The notes beneath the pieces are model-generated. The model saw nothing but the letters and a program-made list of their open reading frames with translations. It made no database searches and was not told the DNA's origin. A stretch of DNA of 64,000 nt. It comes from Nonomuraea fuscirosea. Lineage in GTDB: Bacteria > Actinomycetota > Actinomycetes > Streptosporangiales > Streptosporangiaceae. Below, in pieces: positions 24,620-33,676 of the stretch. The position numbers and the translations under genes were made by a program. Location: the NCBI RefSeq assembly GCF_003001935.1, contig NZ_PVNG01000011.1, positions 1-64,000 on the forward strand, written 5' to 3'. Position 1 is the stretch's first letter, and every line of letters starts with the position of its first letter.

Positions 24620-26754
24620 TGTTCTACCTGATCCTCCTCGTCATCGCCTGGGTCGCCGCGATGTGGGCCGGCTCGATCGCCGCGGTCGTCCTCTATCCCG
24701 TGCTGCTGCTCACCAGCACGGTGGTGGCGATCGGCCTCTACCTCATGCAGGTACGCGCGACCCTGGTGCCCGACTCCTCCGCCGGGCTGTCGCCGGTCGT
24801 GCCCGTGGCCGCCGGGAAGGGACGTGATCCCGCCTATCCCCACTACCTGTCCCGTCAGGTGTGGAAGGACTGGACGGCGATCCTGCGCACCGCGTCCCCG
24901 CGCATCGCCGCCAAGGCCCAGAAGGCGCTGGGCACGGTCAGCGGCACCCTCATGGGCGGGCAGCAGGGCTGGTTCCTGTTCCCCGTCTGGCTCGCCATCT
25001 GCGGCGGGATTCTCTCGGCGGCGGTCCCCGTCTTCGTGGTCGCCGTGCTCATCATGACGTTGTACGCGGCAACCGTGGTGCTCGGCCTGCTCGTCTGGCT
25101 GATCTGCGTGGGGCTGCTCCGGCTGGTGGACCAGGCGTTCGTGCTGGCGTACCGGATTTTGCAGACCTGCCCCTATCCCGGCTGTTACTCCAGGTTCACC
25201 CTGCCCGTCTACGCCTGCCCGACCTGCGGCAACAAGCATGCCAAGCTCAGGCCCGACCTGAACGGCGCGGCCCGGCACGTCTGTCAGTGCGGCACCCGGC
25301 TGCCGACCACCATCCTGCTCGGCCGCTACCGTCTCCAGGCGTTCTGCCCGCACTGCGAGCGGTTGCTGCCCACGCGGGTCGGACGGGTGCGCATCGAACC
25401 GCTGCCGTTCGTCGGAGGGCCCGATGCGGGCAAGACGACGTTCATGGCGCTCAGCGTGGACGCCATCCACGGCGCGGTGAACGAGGCCGGTGGCCGGGCG
25501 TTCTTCGCGGACAAGACCGATGAGCTGGCGTTCCGGCGGCTGCGCGTCGAACTGTCGACGGGACGGATCAGCAAGACCGGGGCCGAGCTGCCCAAGGCGG
25601 TGATGCTGGACATCGCGCTGCCCGGCAAGACGGGCGGCGACCGGATCCTCTACCTGTTCGACCCGTCCGGTGAGCACTACACCGGAGCCAGCAAGGTCGA
25701 GGAGATGCGTTACCTGTCGCACGGGGAGGCCTTGATCCTGGTCATCGACCCGTTCGCGCTGCCCGACGTGCAGGCGCACCTCCTGCAGTCCGAACGCGAG
25801 ATGCTGACCGCCAAGGGGGTCAGCCTCTCTCCCGAGGACCCGGCCGACACCTTCACCCGGCTCCGCAACGAGCTGGCCAGCCGGGCCGACGGCGGTAAAC
25901 AGCGCCGGGTCGCGGTCGTGCTCTCCAAGGCCGACCTGCTCCGCGGGACCACCTCCGGGCGCGGCATCGACGATCTGCGTACCTGGCTCAAACTCATGGG
26001 ACTGGGCAACCTCGTCAGGGAACTCGACCACCAGAGGGCCGACGTGCGATTCTTCGCCTCGGGCCTCCCACCGCGCGGGGCGGAGATCGCCGAGCTGCTG
26101 GGCTGGCTGGCCGGACTGCGGCTCAGCGCGCACCCGGCCGAGGCGGCCGGCGGCCACGCCACCGAGCCGGCGGCCGGTGATGCCCGGCGGCCGTGGGACA
26201 GCAAGCCGCGTCCCAGCGGCCGCCCGCCCCTGAGCTACCTGATCTTCAGAAGAGGGCTCGCCGCAGCGATCACGCTGACCTCCGCTCTCACCGTCATCCT
26301 GTTCAGCGTGCTGCTCCTGAACATGTGGCTGCCGAACGACGCGCCGGCGCTGGACTCCACGGCCTCCGCGATCGATCCGTCCGCGACGGCGGCTCCGATC
26401 GGCGAGGCGCTCGCCGGGCGGTGGCGCGGGCTCGTGCACCAGTCCAACGTGCGGGACTACCACGTCGAACTGACCCTCAAGGAGGGCGCGGCGCTCGGCG
26501 ACCGGGCGGGCGCCGTTAACTATCCGGAGCTGGACTGCTCGGGCACCCTCACCCTGGAACCGGTCACCGCCACCGGGGCGACCATGCTCAGGGAGGAGAT
26601 CGACGAGGACCCGGAGGACAGGTGCATCCCCACGTCGTGGCTGGCGTTGCAGGCGGACGGGTCAGGCGAGGTCAGCCTGTTCCTGTACGTGCAGCCGGAG
26701 GACGCCTCCGGGGGGAGTCCCCTCGCCTACGCGCAGTTGTCTAAGGACCCCTGA
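24619..26754 (+). CDS. Membrane-anchored zinc-ribbon GTPase
   Basis: Last gene of the operon, 711 residues. Two N-terminal hydrophobic segments (about 2-20 and 22-43) and a second pair (about 120-145, 148-170) precede zinc-ribbon cysteines (CPYPGC 184-189, CPTC 200-203, CQC 222-224, CPHC 243-246). The P-loop is GGPDAGKTT (266-274); LFDPSGEH stands where the Walker B/switch II Asp is expected, and VVLSKADLL is the G4-like motif. After a Pro/Gly-rich linker, a further membrane helix (near 545-568) leads to a small C-terminal domain with two Cys, likely outside. It pairs with the soluble GTPase in the same operon and probably transmits a signal across the membrane. Confidence 0.85.
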   Translation: MFYLILLVIAWVAAMWAGSIAAVVLYPVLLLTSTVVAIGLYLMQVRATLVPDSSAGLSPVVPVAAGKGRDPAYPHYLSRQVWKDWTAILRTASPRIAAKAQKALGTVSGTLMGGQQGWFLFPVWLAICGGILSAAVPVFVVAVLIMTLYAATVVLGLLVWLICVGLLRLVDQAFVLAYRILQTCPYPGCYSRFTLPVYACPTCGNKHAKLRPDLNGAARHVCQCGTRLPTTILLGRYRLQAFCPHCERLLPTRVGRVRIEPLPFVGGPDAGKTTFMALSVDAIHGAVNEAGGRAFFADKTDELAFRRLRVELSTGRISKTGAELPKAVMLDIALPGKTGGDRILYLFDPSGEHYTGASKVEEMRYLSHGEALILVIDPFALPDVQAHLLQSEREMLTAKGVSLSPEDPADTFTRLRNELASRADGGKQRRVAVVLSKADLLRGTTSGRGIDDLRTWLKLMGLGNLVRELDHQRADVRFFASGLPPRGAEIAELLGWLAGLRLSAHPAEAAGGHATEPAAGDARRPWDSKPRPSGRPPLSYLIFRRGLAAAITLTSALTVILFSVLLLNMWLPNDAPALDSTASAIDPSATAAPIGEALAGRWRGLVHQSNVRDYHVELTLKEGAALGDRAGAVNYPELDCSGTLTLEPVTATGATMLREEIDEDPEDRCIPTSWLALQADGSGEVSLFLYVQPEDASGGSPLAYAQLSKDP

Positions 26755-26765
26755 CGGTCAGGGGT
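26747..26765. terminator. Short hairpin overlapping two convergent stop codons
   Basis: ACCCCTGA (26747-26754) pairs with TCAGGGGT (26758-26765) across CGG. The hairpin contains the stop codon of the membrane GTPase and, on the other strand, the stop of the ABC ATPase. It is short, but it is the only terminator-like structure in the three-base gap between these convergent operons. Confidence 0.55.
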
Positions 26766-27744
26766 ACAGCCAGCAGCGGGTCCAGTGACCGGTGGTGAAC
26801 GTGTGCGTCGGTGGCGCCTCGGTGGAGCAGGTCGGGGTCGCGTGGGGGCAGCGGTGGGCGAAGGGGCAGCCGGTCGGTTCGGCGAGCAGGTTCGGGGGTT
26901 CGGCCAGGTCCTCCTCGTCGAGATCGTCCAGGTCGTCCGATCCCGAGGAGGCGGTCGGCCGGTCGGGGTCGGGGGAGGCGGCTAGCAGGAGTTTCGTGTA
27001 CGGGTGCTTCGGATCCTGGGTGACCTGCTCCACGGGCCCCGTCTCCACTATGTGACCGGCGTACATGACGCTGATCTCGTCGGCGAAGTAGCGGGCGCTG
27101 GCGATGTCGTGGGTGATGTAGAGCATGGCGAGCCCGTCGCGGTTGCGCAGCTCGGCGAGCAGGTTGAGGATGTCGAGGCGGATCGAGACGTCCAGCATCG
27201 ACACGGGTTCGTCGCCGAGCAGGACGGCCGGTTCGGCGGCCAGGGCCCGGGCGATGGCGATGCGCTGCCGCTGGCCGCCGGACAGCTCGTGCGGGTACTT
27301 GTCGATGAAGTCGTCGGCGGGGGTGAGGTTCACCCGTTCCAGCAGGTCCAGGACGCGCCGCTCCAGGTCGGCGGCCGGCGTGCGGCCGAAGTTGCGCAGC
27401 GGTCTGGACAGGATGTAGCGCACCCGGTGCAGGTTGTTCAGCGACGAGAACGGGTCCTGCAGCACCATCTGGACCCGCCCGAAGTGGGCACGGCGGTCCG
27501 CGCGCCGGATCGGTTTCCCGGCGAACCGGATCTCGCCGCCGGTGGGCAGGTCGCCGAGCGCCAGCAGCCGGGCCAGGGTGCTCTTGCCGGAGCCGCTCTC
27601 GCCCACCAGCGCCAGGATCTGCCCCCGCCGCAGGGTCAGGTCGACCCCGTTCAGCGCGTGCACGACACGGCCGCGGTCGCGGCCGTGCAGCGGGATGCGC
27701 TTGGTCACGGCGACCGCCTCAAGGATCGCCTCTGTCGATGACAT
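26758..27744 (-). CDS. Oligopeptide/dipeptide-type ABC transporter ATP-binding protein (DppF/OppF-like)
   Basis: 328 residues from ATG 27744, which overlaps the previous stop (TGATG); upstream in-frame codons belong to that gene. The Walker A GESGSGKST, signature LSGGQRQRIAIARAL, Walker B VLLGDEPVSMLD and switch His (YITHD) are all intact. The C-terminus has the oligopeptide-transporter ATPase tail with Cys motifs (TGCPFAHRCPHATPTC) that may bind an iron-sulphur cluster. It powers uptake by the membrane proteins encoded upstream. With the rest of the locus, the cargo may be an oligosaccharide rather than a peptide. Confidence 0.92.
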   Translation of the reverse strand: MSSTEAILEAVAVTKRIPLHGRDRGRVVHALNGVDLTLRRGQILALVGESGSGKSTLARLLALGDLPTGGEIRFAGKPIRRADRRAHFGRVQMVLQDPFSSLNNLHRVRYILSRPLRNFGRTPAADLERRVLDLLERVNLTPADDFIDKYPHELSGGQRQRIAIARALAAEPAVLLGDEPVSMLDVSIRLDILNLLAELRNRDGLAMLYITHDIASARYFADEISVMYAGHIVETGPVEQVTQDPKHPYTKLLLAASPDPDRPTASSGSDDLDDLDEEDLAEPPNLLAEPTGCPFAHRCPHATPTCSTEAPPTHTFTTGHWTRCWLYP

Positions 27745-28757
27745 CAACGCACCGCCTTGCTTCCGGGGAGGTCGGCCGGCTGCTGCAGCAGGCAGGCGGC
27801 GCCGTGCTCGGCCGCCGGCGGCAGTTCCGGCCGGGTGGTCGTGCACTCCGGCTGCCGTTTCGGGCAGCGCGGCTGGAAGGCGCAGCCGGGCGGCAGCGCG
27901 CGCAGGTCGGGGGGCGAGCCGGGGATGCCGCGCAGCTCGCGCAGCGGCCCGTGCAGCGGCGGGAACGAGTCACGCAGCCCCTGGCTGTACGGGTGCCGCG
28001 GGTCGTGGTAGAGGTCCGCGGCGGTGCCGAGCTCGACGATGCGGCCGGCGTACATGACCATGATCCGGTCGGCGAGCTCGACCAGCAGCGACAGGTCGTG
28101 CGTGACGAACACGATGGCGAAGCCGAACTGCTGGCGCAGCCGCATGAGGCGGCGGACGATCTGCCGCTGCATGACGACGTCGACCGCGGTGGTCGGCTCG
28201 TCCATCACGATGATCTCGGGCTCGCAGGCGAGCGCGAGGGCGATCGTGGCGCGCTGCCGCATGCCGCCGGAGAGTTCGTGCGGATAGCTGCGGACGCGGT
28301 TGGCCGGGATGCCGACGAGTTCGAGCAGTTCCTCGGCGCGGGCCCAGGCTTCCTTCCTGCCGACCTGGCGATGGGCCCTGATCACGTCGACGAACTGGGC
28401 GCCGAGGCGCATGACGGGGTTCAGCGCGGCCATCGCGCTCTGGAACACCACCGCCAGCGAGTCCCAGCGCAGCTCCCGCAGCCGGGCCGGGGACGCGGCG
28501 AGCAGGTCGATGCCAGGATCCGAGCTGCCGGGGTGGTAGGTCACCGCGCCGCCGGCGATCCTGGCCGGTGGGCGTTGCAGCCGGGTCAGCGCGGTCATCA
28601 GCGTCGACTTGCCGCTGCCGCTCTCGCCGGCCACGCCGAGGATCTCGCCACGGCGCAGCCGGAAGCTGACGTCGTCGACCGCGCGGACCGCGCCGGGGCC
28701 GGAACCGTACTCGACGGTGAGGCCCGCCACGTCGAGCAGAACGGGGGAATCCTTCAT
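27744..28757 (-). CDS. Oligopeptide-type ABC transporter ATP-binding protein (DppD/OppD-like)
   Basis: A 337-residue ATPase, second of the pair. Walker A GESGSGKST, Q-loop VVFQS, signature LSGGMRQRATIALAL and Walker B IIVMDEPTTAVD are present. The C-terminal Cys-containing tail (GCAFQPRCPKRQPEC) is the usual OppD/DppD mark. It starts at ATG 28757, overlapping the stop of the permease gene. Together with its partner it forms the heterodimeric motor of the importer. Confidence 0.92.
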   Translation of the reverse strand: MKDSPVLLDVAGLTVEYGSGPGAVRAVDDVSFRLRRGEILGVAGESGSGKSTLMTALTRLQRPPARIAGGAVTYHPGSSDPGIDLLAASPARLRELRWDSLAVVFQSAMAALNPVMRLGAQFVDVIRAHRQVGRKEAWARAEELLELVGIPANRVRSYPHELSGGMRQRATIALALACEPEIIVMDEPTTAVDVVMQRQIVRRLMRLRQQFGFAIVFVTHDLSLLVELADRIMVMYAGRIVELGTAADLYHDPRHPYSQGLRDSFPPLHGPLRELRGIPGSPPDLRALPPGCAFQPRCPKRQPECTTTRPELPPAAEHGAACLLQQPADLPGSKAVR

Positions 28758-29674
28758 CAGCTCGCCTCCGCGATCGCCGCCGTCGCCCGGCCCGCCTTAC
28801 GGGACGTCTTCTGGCCGCGGGCGCGCAGCCTGGGGTCGGACAGTTCGTCCACGCCGAAGTTGATCAGGCCGGCGGCGGTGCCGATCAGCGCGATGCACAG
28901 GCCGGGCGGCGCGAACCACCACCAGGCGCCGCTGAGCAGGGCGCCCTGGGACTGCGCCCAGAAGAGCATGGTGCCCCAGCTGACCGTGTTCGGGTTGCCG
29001 GCGCCGATGAAGTTCAGCCCGGCCTCGGCCGCGATCGAGCCGACCACGGCGAACAGGAACGTGGAGGCGATCAGCGGCGCCAGGTGCGGCGCCACCTCCA
29101 GCAGCACGATCCGTACCTTCGACTCGCCGGCGTAGCGCGCGGCCTGGACGAAGTCGCGGTTGCGCAGCGACAGCGTCTGGGCCCGTTTGACCCGGGCGCC
29201 GCCCGGCCAGCTTGTCAGCCCGATGATCAGCGCGACCATGATCCAGCCGCCGCGGCCCTGGGTGTAGCTCGCGATGATGATCAGCAGCGGCAGCCCGGGG
29301 ATGACCAGGAAGATGTTCACGAACGCGGTCAGCAGCGCGCCGGCCTTGCCGGTGCTGTAGCCGCTGATCACGCCGAGCAGGACGGCGAGCGTGGTCGAGA
29401 TCGCGCCGCCGGTCAGCCCGACCAGCAGCGAGGTACGGGTGCCGGTGACGAGCTGGGCCAGCACGTCCTCGCCCGCGGTGGTCGTGCCCAGCCAGTGCCG
29501 GCCCGACGGCGGCTCCAGCGGCCCGCCCGCGTGCAGGCGCTCCGCGCTCTGGCCGAGCAGCGCCGACACCAGCACGGGCCCGACGATCGCGATGACGACC
29601 AGCGCGACCAGGATGACCAGCCCGACCGCGACCTTGCGGTTGCGCGGCCGGCGGAGTTTGCGGCGCAGCCGCAT
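28757..29674 (-). CDS. ABC transporter permease (DppC/OppC-like)
   Basis: The 305-residue permease starts at ATG 29674, overlapping the upstream stop. It has an N-terminal helix (VAVGLVILVALVVIAIVGPVLV), the OppC-type extracellular segment GRHWLGTTTAGEDVLAQLVTGTRTSL and about five more helices. The EAA-like cytosolic loop (FVQAARYAGESKVRIVLLEVAPHL) contacts the ATPases. The basic tail has low complexity. It forms the membrane channel with the DppB-like protein. Confidence 0.9.
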   Translation of the reverse strand: MRLRRKLRRPRNRKVAVGLVILVALVVIAIVGPVLVSALLGQSAERLHAGGPLEPPSGRHWLGTTTAGEDVLAQLVTGTRTSLLVGLTGGAISTTLAVLLGVISGYSTGKAGALLTAFVNIFLVIPGLPLLIIIASYTQGRGGWIMVALIIGLTSWPGGARVKRAQTLSLRNRDFVQAARYAGESKVRIVLLEVAPHLAPLIASTFLFAVVGSIAAEAGLNFIGAGNPNTVSWGTMLFWAQSQGALLSGAWWWFAPPGLCIALIGTAAGLINFGVDELSDPRLRARGQKTSRKAGRATAAIAEAS

Positions 29675-30717
29675 CAGGAGACCTCCCGGGTCCGTGGGTC
29701 GAGCAGGACGTAGATCGAGTCGGCGATGAAGTTGATCACCAGCACCGTCAGGGAGATGACCAGGAACAGGCCCTGCATCAGCGGATAGTCGAGGTTGAGG
29801 ATGGCCTGGTTGAGCAGGCTCCCGAGCCCTGGATAGTTGAACACCAGCTCGGTCAGCAGCGAGCCGCCGACGACCATGCCGATCGAGACGGCGAAGCCGG
29901 AGATGCTGGGCAGGATCGCGTTCCTGGCGGCGTAACCGGAGACCACCCGGGCGGTGTGCAGGCCCTTGGCCCAGGCCAGCAGCACGTAGTCCTCGTTGAT
30001 CACCGAGGCGGTCATGTTGCGCATGTGGATCAGCCAGCCGCTGATCGAGGTCAGCACGATGGTCGCGGCCGGCAGGATCGCGTGTTCGAGCGCGCTGCCG
30101 ATGAACTCGGCGGTGAATCCCGGCTCGACGTTGCGCCCGGCGCCGCCGGCCAGCGGCAGCCAGCCCCACTGGAAGGCGAAGACGAAGGCGAGGATCAGGG
30201 CGATCCAGAAGTACGGCACCGAGTGCACGAAGATGGACAGCGGGCTGGCGATGGAGTCGAACCGCCGCCCCGGCCGCCAGCCGGCGATCGCGCCCAGGAC
30301 CGTGCCGATCACGAACGAGATCACCGTCGCGGTGCCGACCAGGACCACCGTCCACCAGAAGCCGGAGCTGACCACGTCGGTGACCGGCGTCGGATAGAAG
30401 GCGATCGACAGCCCGAAGTCGCCGCGGAACAGCCCGCCGAGGTAGGACACGTACTGGTCCCAGAGCGGGCCGCTGTTCGCGCCGCCGAAGAGCCGGTGCA
30501 CGACCGCCTCCCGCTGCGGCGACACCGGCCCCAGCTCGGTCATCTTGAGCAGGATCGCCGAGGCCGGGTCGCCCGGCATCAGCCGGGGCAGCAGGAAGTT
30601 GAGGGTGATCGCGGCCCAGCCGGCGACCAGGTAGAACGCGATCCGCTTGACCAGCACGCTGCCGGCCAGCGCCCGCAGGGGGCCGCTGAGGGGGAGGGCC
30701 GTCGCCTGGGCTGCCAT
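29674..30717 (-). CDS. ABC transporter permease (DppB/OppB-like)
   Basis: This 347-residue permease has an N-terminal helix followed by LLPRLMPGDPASAIL, the DppB mark, then six predicted helices and an EAA-like loop (YVLLAWAKGLHTARVVSGYAARNAIL). The Pro-Gly-Leu-Gly motif NYPGLGSLLNQAI is also typical. It lies 7 bp downstream of the binding-protein gene and overlaps the next permease gene. Confidence 0.92.
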   Translation of the reverse strand: MAAQATALPLSGPLRALAGSVLVKRIAFYLVAGWAAITLNFLLPRLMPGDPASAILLKMTELGPVSPQREAVVHRLFGGANSGPLWDQYVSYLGGLFRGDFGLSIAFYPTPVTDVVSSGFWWTVVLVGTATVISFVIGTVLGAIAGWRPGRRFDSIASPLSIFVHSVPYFWIALILAFVFAFQWGWLPLAGGAGRNVEPGFTAEFIGSALEHAILPAATIVLTSISGWLIHMRNMTASVINEDYVLLAWAKGLHTARVVSGYAARNAILPSISGFAVSIGMVVGGSLLTELVFNYPGLGSLLNQAILNLDYPLMQGLFLVISLTVLVINFIADSIYVLLDPRTREVS

Positions 30718-30724
30718 GACGCTC

Positions 30725-32347
30725 CTAGAGGGCCGGCTTGAGCGACAGCACCAGCTTGGCCGCGTAGACGCCGCTGATCGCGCCGGGATCGGGCGTGGTG
30801 TACGGGTTCCGCTCGCTCGGCCAGCCGGTCCAGTTCATCGTGGAGTACATGTACGGTGTGCCCTTGACCAGCAGCGGGACCACCGGCACCTGCTCCACCA
30901 TGATCTTCTCCAACGGCAGCGTCGCCTCCTTCTGCTGCTCGGGAGCGGCCTTGGCGAGCGCGGCCAGCGCCTTGTTCGTGGCGGGGTCGTCCCAGCCGAC
31001 GAAGTTGTGCTTGCTGTCGGGCGCGAGCATCGAGGAGTAGAAGTTGTACGGGTTCGCGCCATAGGTGAAGGCGTCACCGTAGATCGCGTCGAAGTCGCCC
31101 TTGCCCTCGCGCGTCGTGTACGCCGTCGGCGGGACGCCCTCGACCGTGGCCTTGACACCGATCTGGGTGAGCTGCGAGACCAGCTCCTGCGTGTAGGCCA
31201 TGCCGTCGGCGAAGGTCGAGACCGTGAGCACGCCCATCGTGAGCTGCCTGCCGTCGGGGCCGACGAGCTGGTCGCCGTTCTTGTGATAGCCGGCCTTGGC
31301 GAACTCCGCCAGCGCCTCCTGCTGGTTCTGGGCCAGCGGGGCCCGGTCGGCTTCGGGGATCCAGTCGGTCCAGTCCTCCTGGTAGAGGCCGGTCGCGGAC
31401 ACCGGCGCGTACACGCCCGGGTTGTAGGCGTTCGCGATCTGCTCGCGGTTCAGCGCCAGCGCGAACCCCTTACGTACGTGCAGATCCTGGAACGGCTTGC
31501 GCTTGAGGTTCAGCAGCAGCGGCTTCATGCTGGCGTGCACCGGCCACAGGTGGTTGTTCGCCGGGTCCTTGGCGACGAACTGCTGCATGTCGGGAATGCC
31601 GGCGTAGGCCAGATCGACCTCGTGCCGGACGAGCTGCTGGGCCAGCAGGCTGGTGCTGCTGGTCGTGATGTAGTTGATCTGGCCGACCGGCACCTTCTGC
31701 TTCCAGTAGTCGTCGCGGGCCTCGAAACCGGCCTGCTGCCCGGTGACCCGGCCCAGTTTGTACGGCCCGCTGCCGACCGGGACGGTGTTGAGCTCGGTGT
31801 CGGGGTTCTTGCCCTGCCAGAGCTTGGCGGGCACGATCGCGGTGCGGCCGATGTCCTGGACGATCGCGTACGCCGGTTCGGAGAACTCCAGCCGGACGCC
31901 CTTGTCCGTCTTCGACGCCTTGGTCAGCGGCAGGGCGAGCAGCTCGTGCTCTTTCATGTACTCGAACGTGAAGACCACGTCGTCGCTGGTCAGCGGGCTG
32001 CCGTCGGACCACTTGGCCCGGGTGTCCAGGGTGACGTCCAGGGTCTTGCCGGCGTCGGCCCAGGCGATCTCGGTCGCCAGGCTGGGCATGAACTCGAACT
32101 TGCCGGCCGTGTTGAAGTCGTACAGCTGCTCGTAGATCAGCCCCATCGTGCCGCGCAGCGCGTTCGGCGAGAACGGGTTGAAGTTGGGCTGCAGCGTCGG
32201 CTGCGAGTAGGCGGCGACGGTCAGCGGCGCGCCGCCACCCGCGTCACCGCCTCCGCCGCCGTTCGCGCCGCCGCCGGAACAGGCCGCGAGCGAGGCCGCC
32301 AGCACCGCCGACACGACACCTGAAGCGATTCTTTTCGACTTCGTCAC
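30725..32347 (-). CDS. ABC transporter substrate-binding lipoprotein (SBP family 5)
   Basis: 540 residues from GTG 32347, preceded by GAGAGGGG. A lipoprotein signal ends at the lipobox LAAC, followed by a Gly-rich linker. The mature protein has family-5 (DppA/OppA-like) features: TLDVTLDTRAKWSDGSPLTSDDVVFTFEYM, VPVGSGPYKLGRV, HVRKGFALALNREQI, and the long lobe-2 segments. It captures a peptide or oligosaccharide outside the cell for the four downstream components. It is divergent from a LacI regulator, and LacI-type motifs lie just upstream, so sugar-linked control is likely. Confidence 0.92.
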   Translation of the reverse strand: MTKSKRIASGVVSAVLAASLAACSGGGANGGGGGDAGGGAPLTVAAYSQPTLQPNFNPFSPNALRGTMGLIYEQLYDFNTAGKFEFMPSLATEIAWADAGKTLDVTLDTRAKWSDGSPLTSDDVVFTFEYMKEHELLALPLTKASKTDKGVRLEFSEPAYAIVQDIGRTAIVPAKLWQGKNPDTELNTVPVGSGPYKLGRVTGQQAGFEARDDYWKQKVPVGQINYITTSSTSLLAQQLVRHEVDLAYAGIPDMQQFVAKDPANNHLWPVHASMKPLLLNLKRKPFQDLHVRKGFALALNREQIANAYNPGVYAPVSATGLYQEDWTDWIPEADRAPLAQNQQEALAEFAKAGYHKNGDQLVGPDGRQLTMGVLTVSTFADGMAYTQELVSQLTQIGVKATVEGVPPTAYTTREGKGDFDAIYGDAFTYGANPYNFYSSMLAPDSKHNFVGWDDPATNKALAALAKAAPEQQKEATLPLEKIMVEQVPVVPLLVKGTPYMYSTMNWTGWPSERNPYTTPDPGAISGVYAAKLVLSLKPAL

Positions 32348-32472
32348 AGTCAACCCCTCTCGGCCGCACAGGGCCGGCTTCGTCGCCATGGCTCGCCACA
32401 GGCGCAGAGTCACGGGCAATCGCGACCGGGAGTCTTCAGCGGTACTGGAGCAGGGTCGCGGCACGATGCTGC

Positions 32473-32584
32473 CAACGCTTGCAGCAATTGTCAATGAATT
32501 GTCGGTTATGATCCGGTCGCGAGGCTTGTTTCCGCGCATACAGTGAGGCTGCGGCGCTGTCAGCAGGCTGCAAAACGCTTGCGG
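32473..32584. promoter_or_regulatory. LacI-type operator motifs between the importer operon and a LacI gene
   Basis: Two copies of the LacI-like core lie in the 279-bp divergent spacer: CAACGCTTGCAG at 32473-32484 and TGCAAAACGCTTGCGG at 32569-32584. The ACGCTTGCAG core recurs upstream of other genes in this region. The first copy is well placed to control the importer operon, the second the LacI gene. Confidence 0.6.
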
Positions 32585-32626
32585 TGAGGTGGCAGTCATT
32601 GCAGCGACGACATGAAGGGGGCCGGG

Positions 32627-33655
32627 ATGACGGTGACGCTCGCGGACGTGGCCGCGATCTGCGGGCTGTCCATGTCGACGGTCTCGCGGGCCCTGTCGCA
32701 CCCCGAGCGGGTGAACGCGCAGACCCGCTCCCGGATCGAACGGACCGCCAAGGAGCTGGGGTACGTGCCCAGCCGGGTGACGCGCCCGCGGTTGTCCCGG
32801 CGGACGGCGACCATCGGGCTGATCGTCCCCGACATCGCCAACCCGTTCTTCGCCGTGCTGGCCAAGGCCGTCCAGGACCGGGCCTGGAAGAAGGGGTATC
32901 CGGTGCTGCTCGTCGACACGGGCGAGCGGGCGGCCGACGAGCTGGACCGTGCCCGTACGCTCGGCGGACGGGCCGACGGGCTCATCCTCGCCGCGCCGCG
33001 GACGGACGACGCGCGGCTGCGTGAGATCGCCGGGAGCCTGCCCGTCGCCCTCGCCGGCCGGGAGGTCGAGGGCGTGGCCGGCGTGGCGATCGACGAGTTC
33101 ACCGGCATGAACGAGGCGGTGCAGTACCTCGTCTCGCTCGGGCACCGCGGCATCTGCTACCTGTCGGGGCCGAGCCGGTCCTGGTCCGATCGGCGGCGGC
33201 GGGCGGCGATCGGCGCGGCCTGCCGGACGCACGGGGCCGAGCTGATCGAGCTCGGGCCGTTCGAGCCGCAGGTCCAGGCCGGGATGCGGGCCGCGGACAT
33301 GATCCGGTTCCGGGGTGCCAGCGCCGCCGTCGCGTACGACGACATGATCGCGCTCGGCGTGATCGCCCGGCTGGCGGAGCGGCGCGTGCGGGTGGGGCGG
33401 GAGATCAGCGTGATCGGCGTGGACTGCGGGGCGCTGCCGGGAGCCGCGTACCCGACGCTGACCACGGTGCATCTGCCCGCGGCCGAGATCGGCGCGCTGG
33501 CCGTGGACCTGCTGCTCGACCAGCTCGATCCGGTCGCCCGCGGCACGGCGGACGGACAGGCGGCGCGGCTGCGGCTGGAGAGCCGGCTGGTGATCCGCGG
33601 CTCCACCGGCCTGCGGATGCCGTCACACGCCCGTCCCTCAACGTGGATGCCGTGA
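32627..33655 (+). CDS. LacI family transcriptional regulator 1
   Basis: 342 residues from ATG 32627, preceded by AAGGGGG. The N-terminal HTH is textbook LacI (MTVTLADVAAICGLSMSTVS, hinge ELGYVPSRVTRP). The effector domain keeps GLIVPDIANPFFAVL, GRADGLILAAPR and YLVSLGHRGICYLSG. It is close to the second LacI protein in this window; both share GPFEPQVQAG and AYDD(M/L)IALG. It probably represses the divergent importer operon and perhaps other units here until a sugar binds. The last ten residues derive from a short duplicated sequence. Confidence 0.92.
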   Translation: MTVTLADVAAICGLSMSTVSRALSHPERVNAQTRSRIERTAKELGYVPSRVTRPRLSRRTATIGLIVPDIANPFFAVLAKAVQDRAWKKGYPVLLVDTGERAADELDRARTLGGRADGLILAAPRTDDARLREIAGSLPVALAGREVEGVAGVAIDEFTGMNEAVQYLVSLGHRGICYLSGPSRSWSDRRRRAAIGAACRTHGAELIELGPFEPQVQAGMRAADMIRFRGASAAVAYDDMIALGVIARLAERRVRVGREISVIGVDCGALPGAAYPTLTTVHLPAAEIGALAVDLLLDQLDPVARGTADGQAARLRLESRLVIRGSTGLRMPSHARPSTWMP

Positions 33656-33676
33656 CGCGCCCGTCCCCCAGCGTGG
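33617..33676 (+). repeat. 30-bp tandem duplication at the LacI 3' end
   Basis: Positions 33617-33646 and 33647-33676 are two copies of a 30-bp unit, identical at about 26 positions. A change from GTCACA to GTGACG in the second copy supplies the LacI stop codon. The second copy also forms one arm of the terminator hairpin. Confidence 0.75.

Noticed and set aside
24034..26463. 809-codon minus-strand open frame
   Set aside because: Antisense to GAP1 and the membrane GTPase; Arg/Gly/Gln-rich with no recognisable fold.
30725..33472. A 915-codon reading of the importer binding protein
   Set aside because: The extension upstream of 32347 runs through the divergent spacer and the LacI gene; the lipoprotein signal and ribosome binding site fix the start at 32347.
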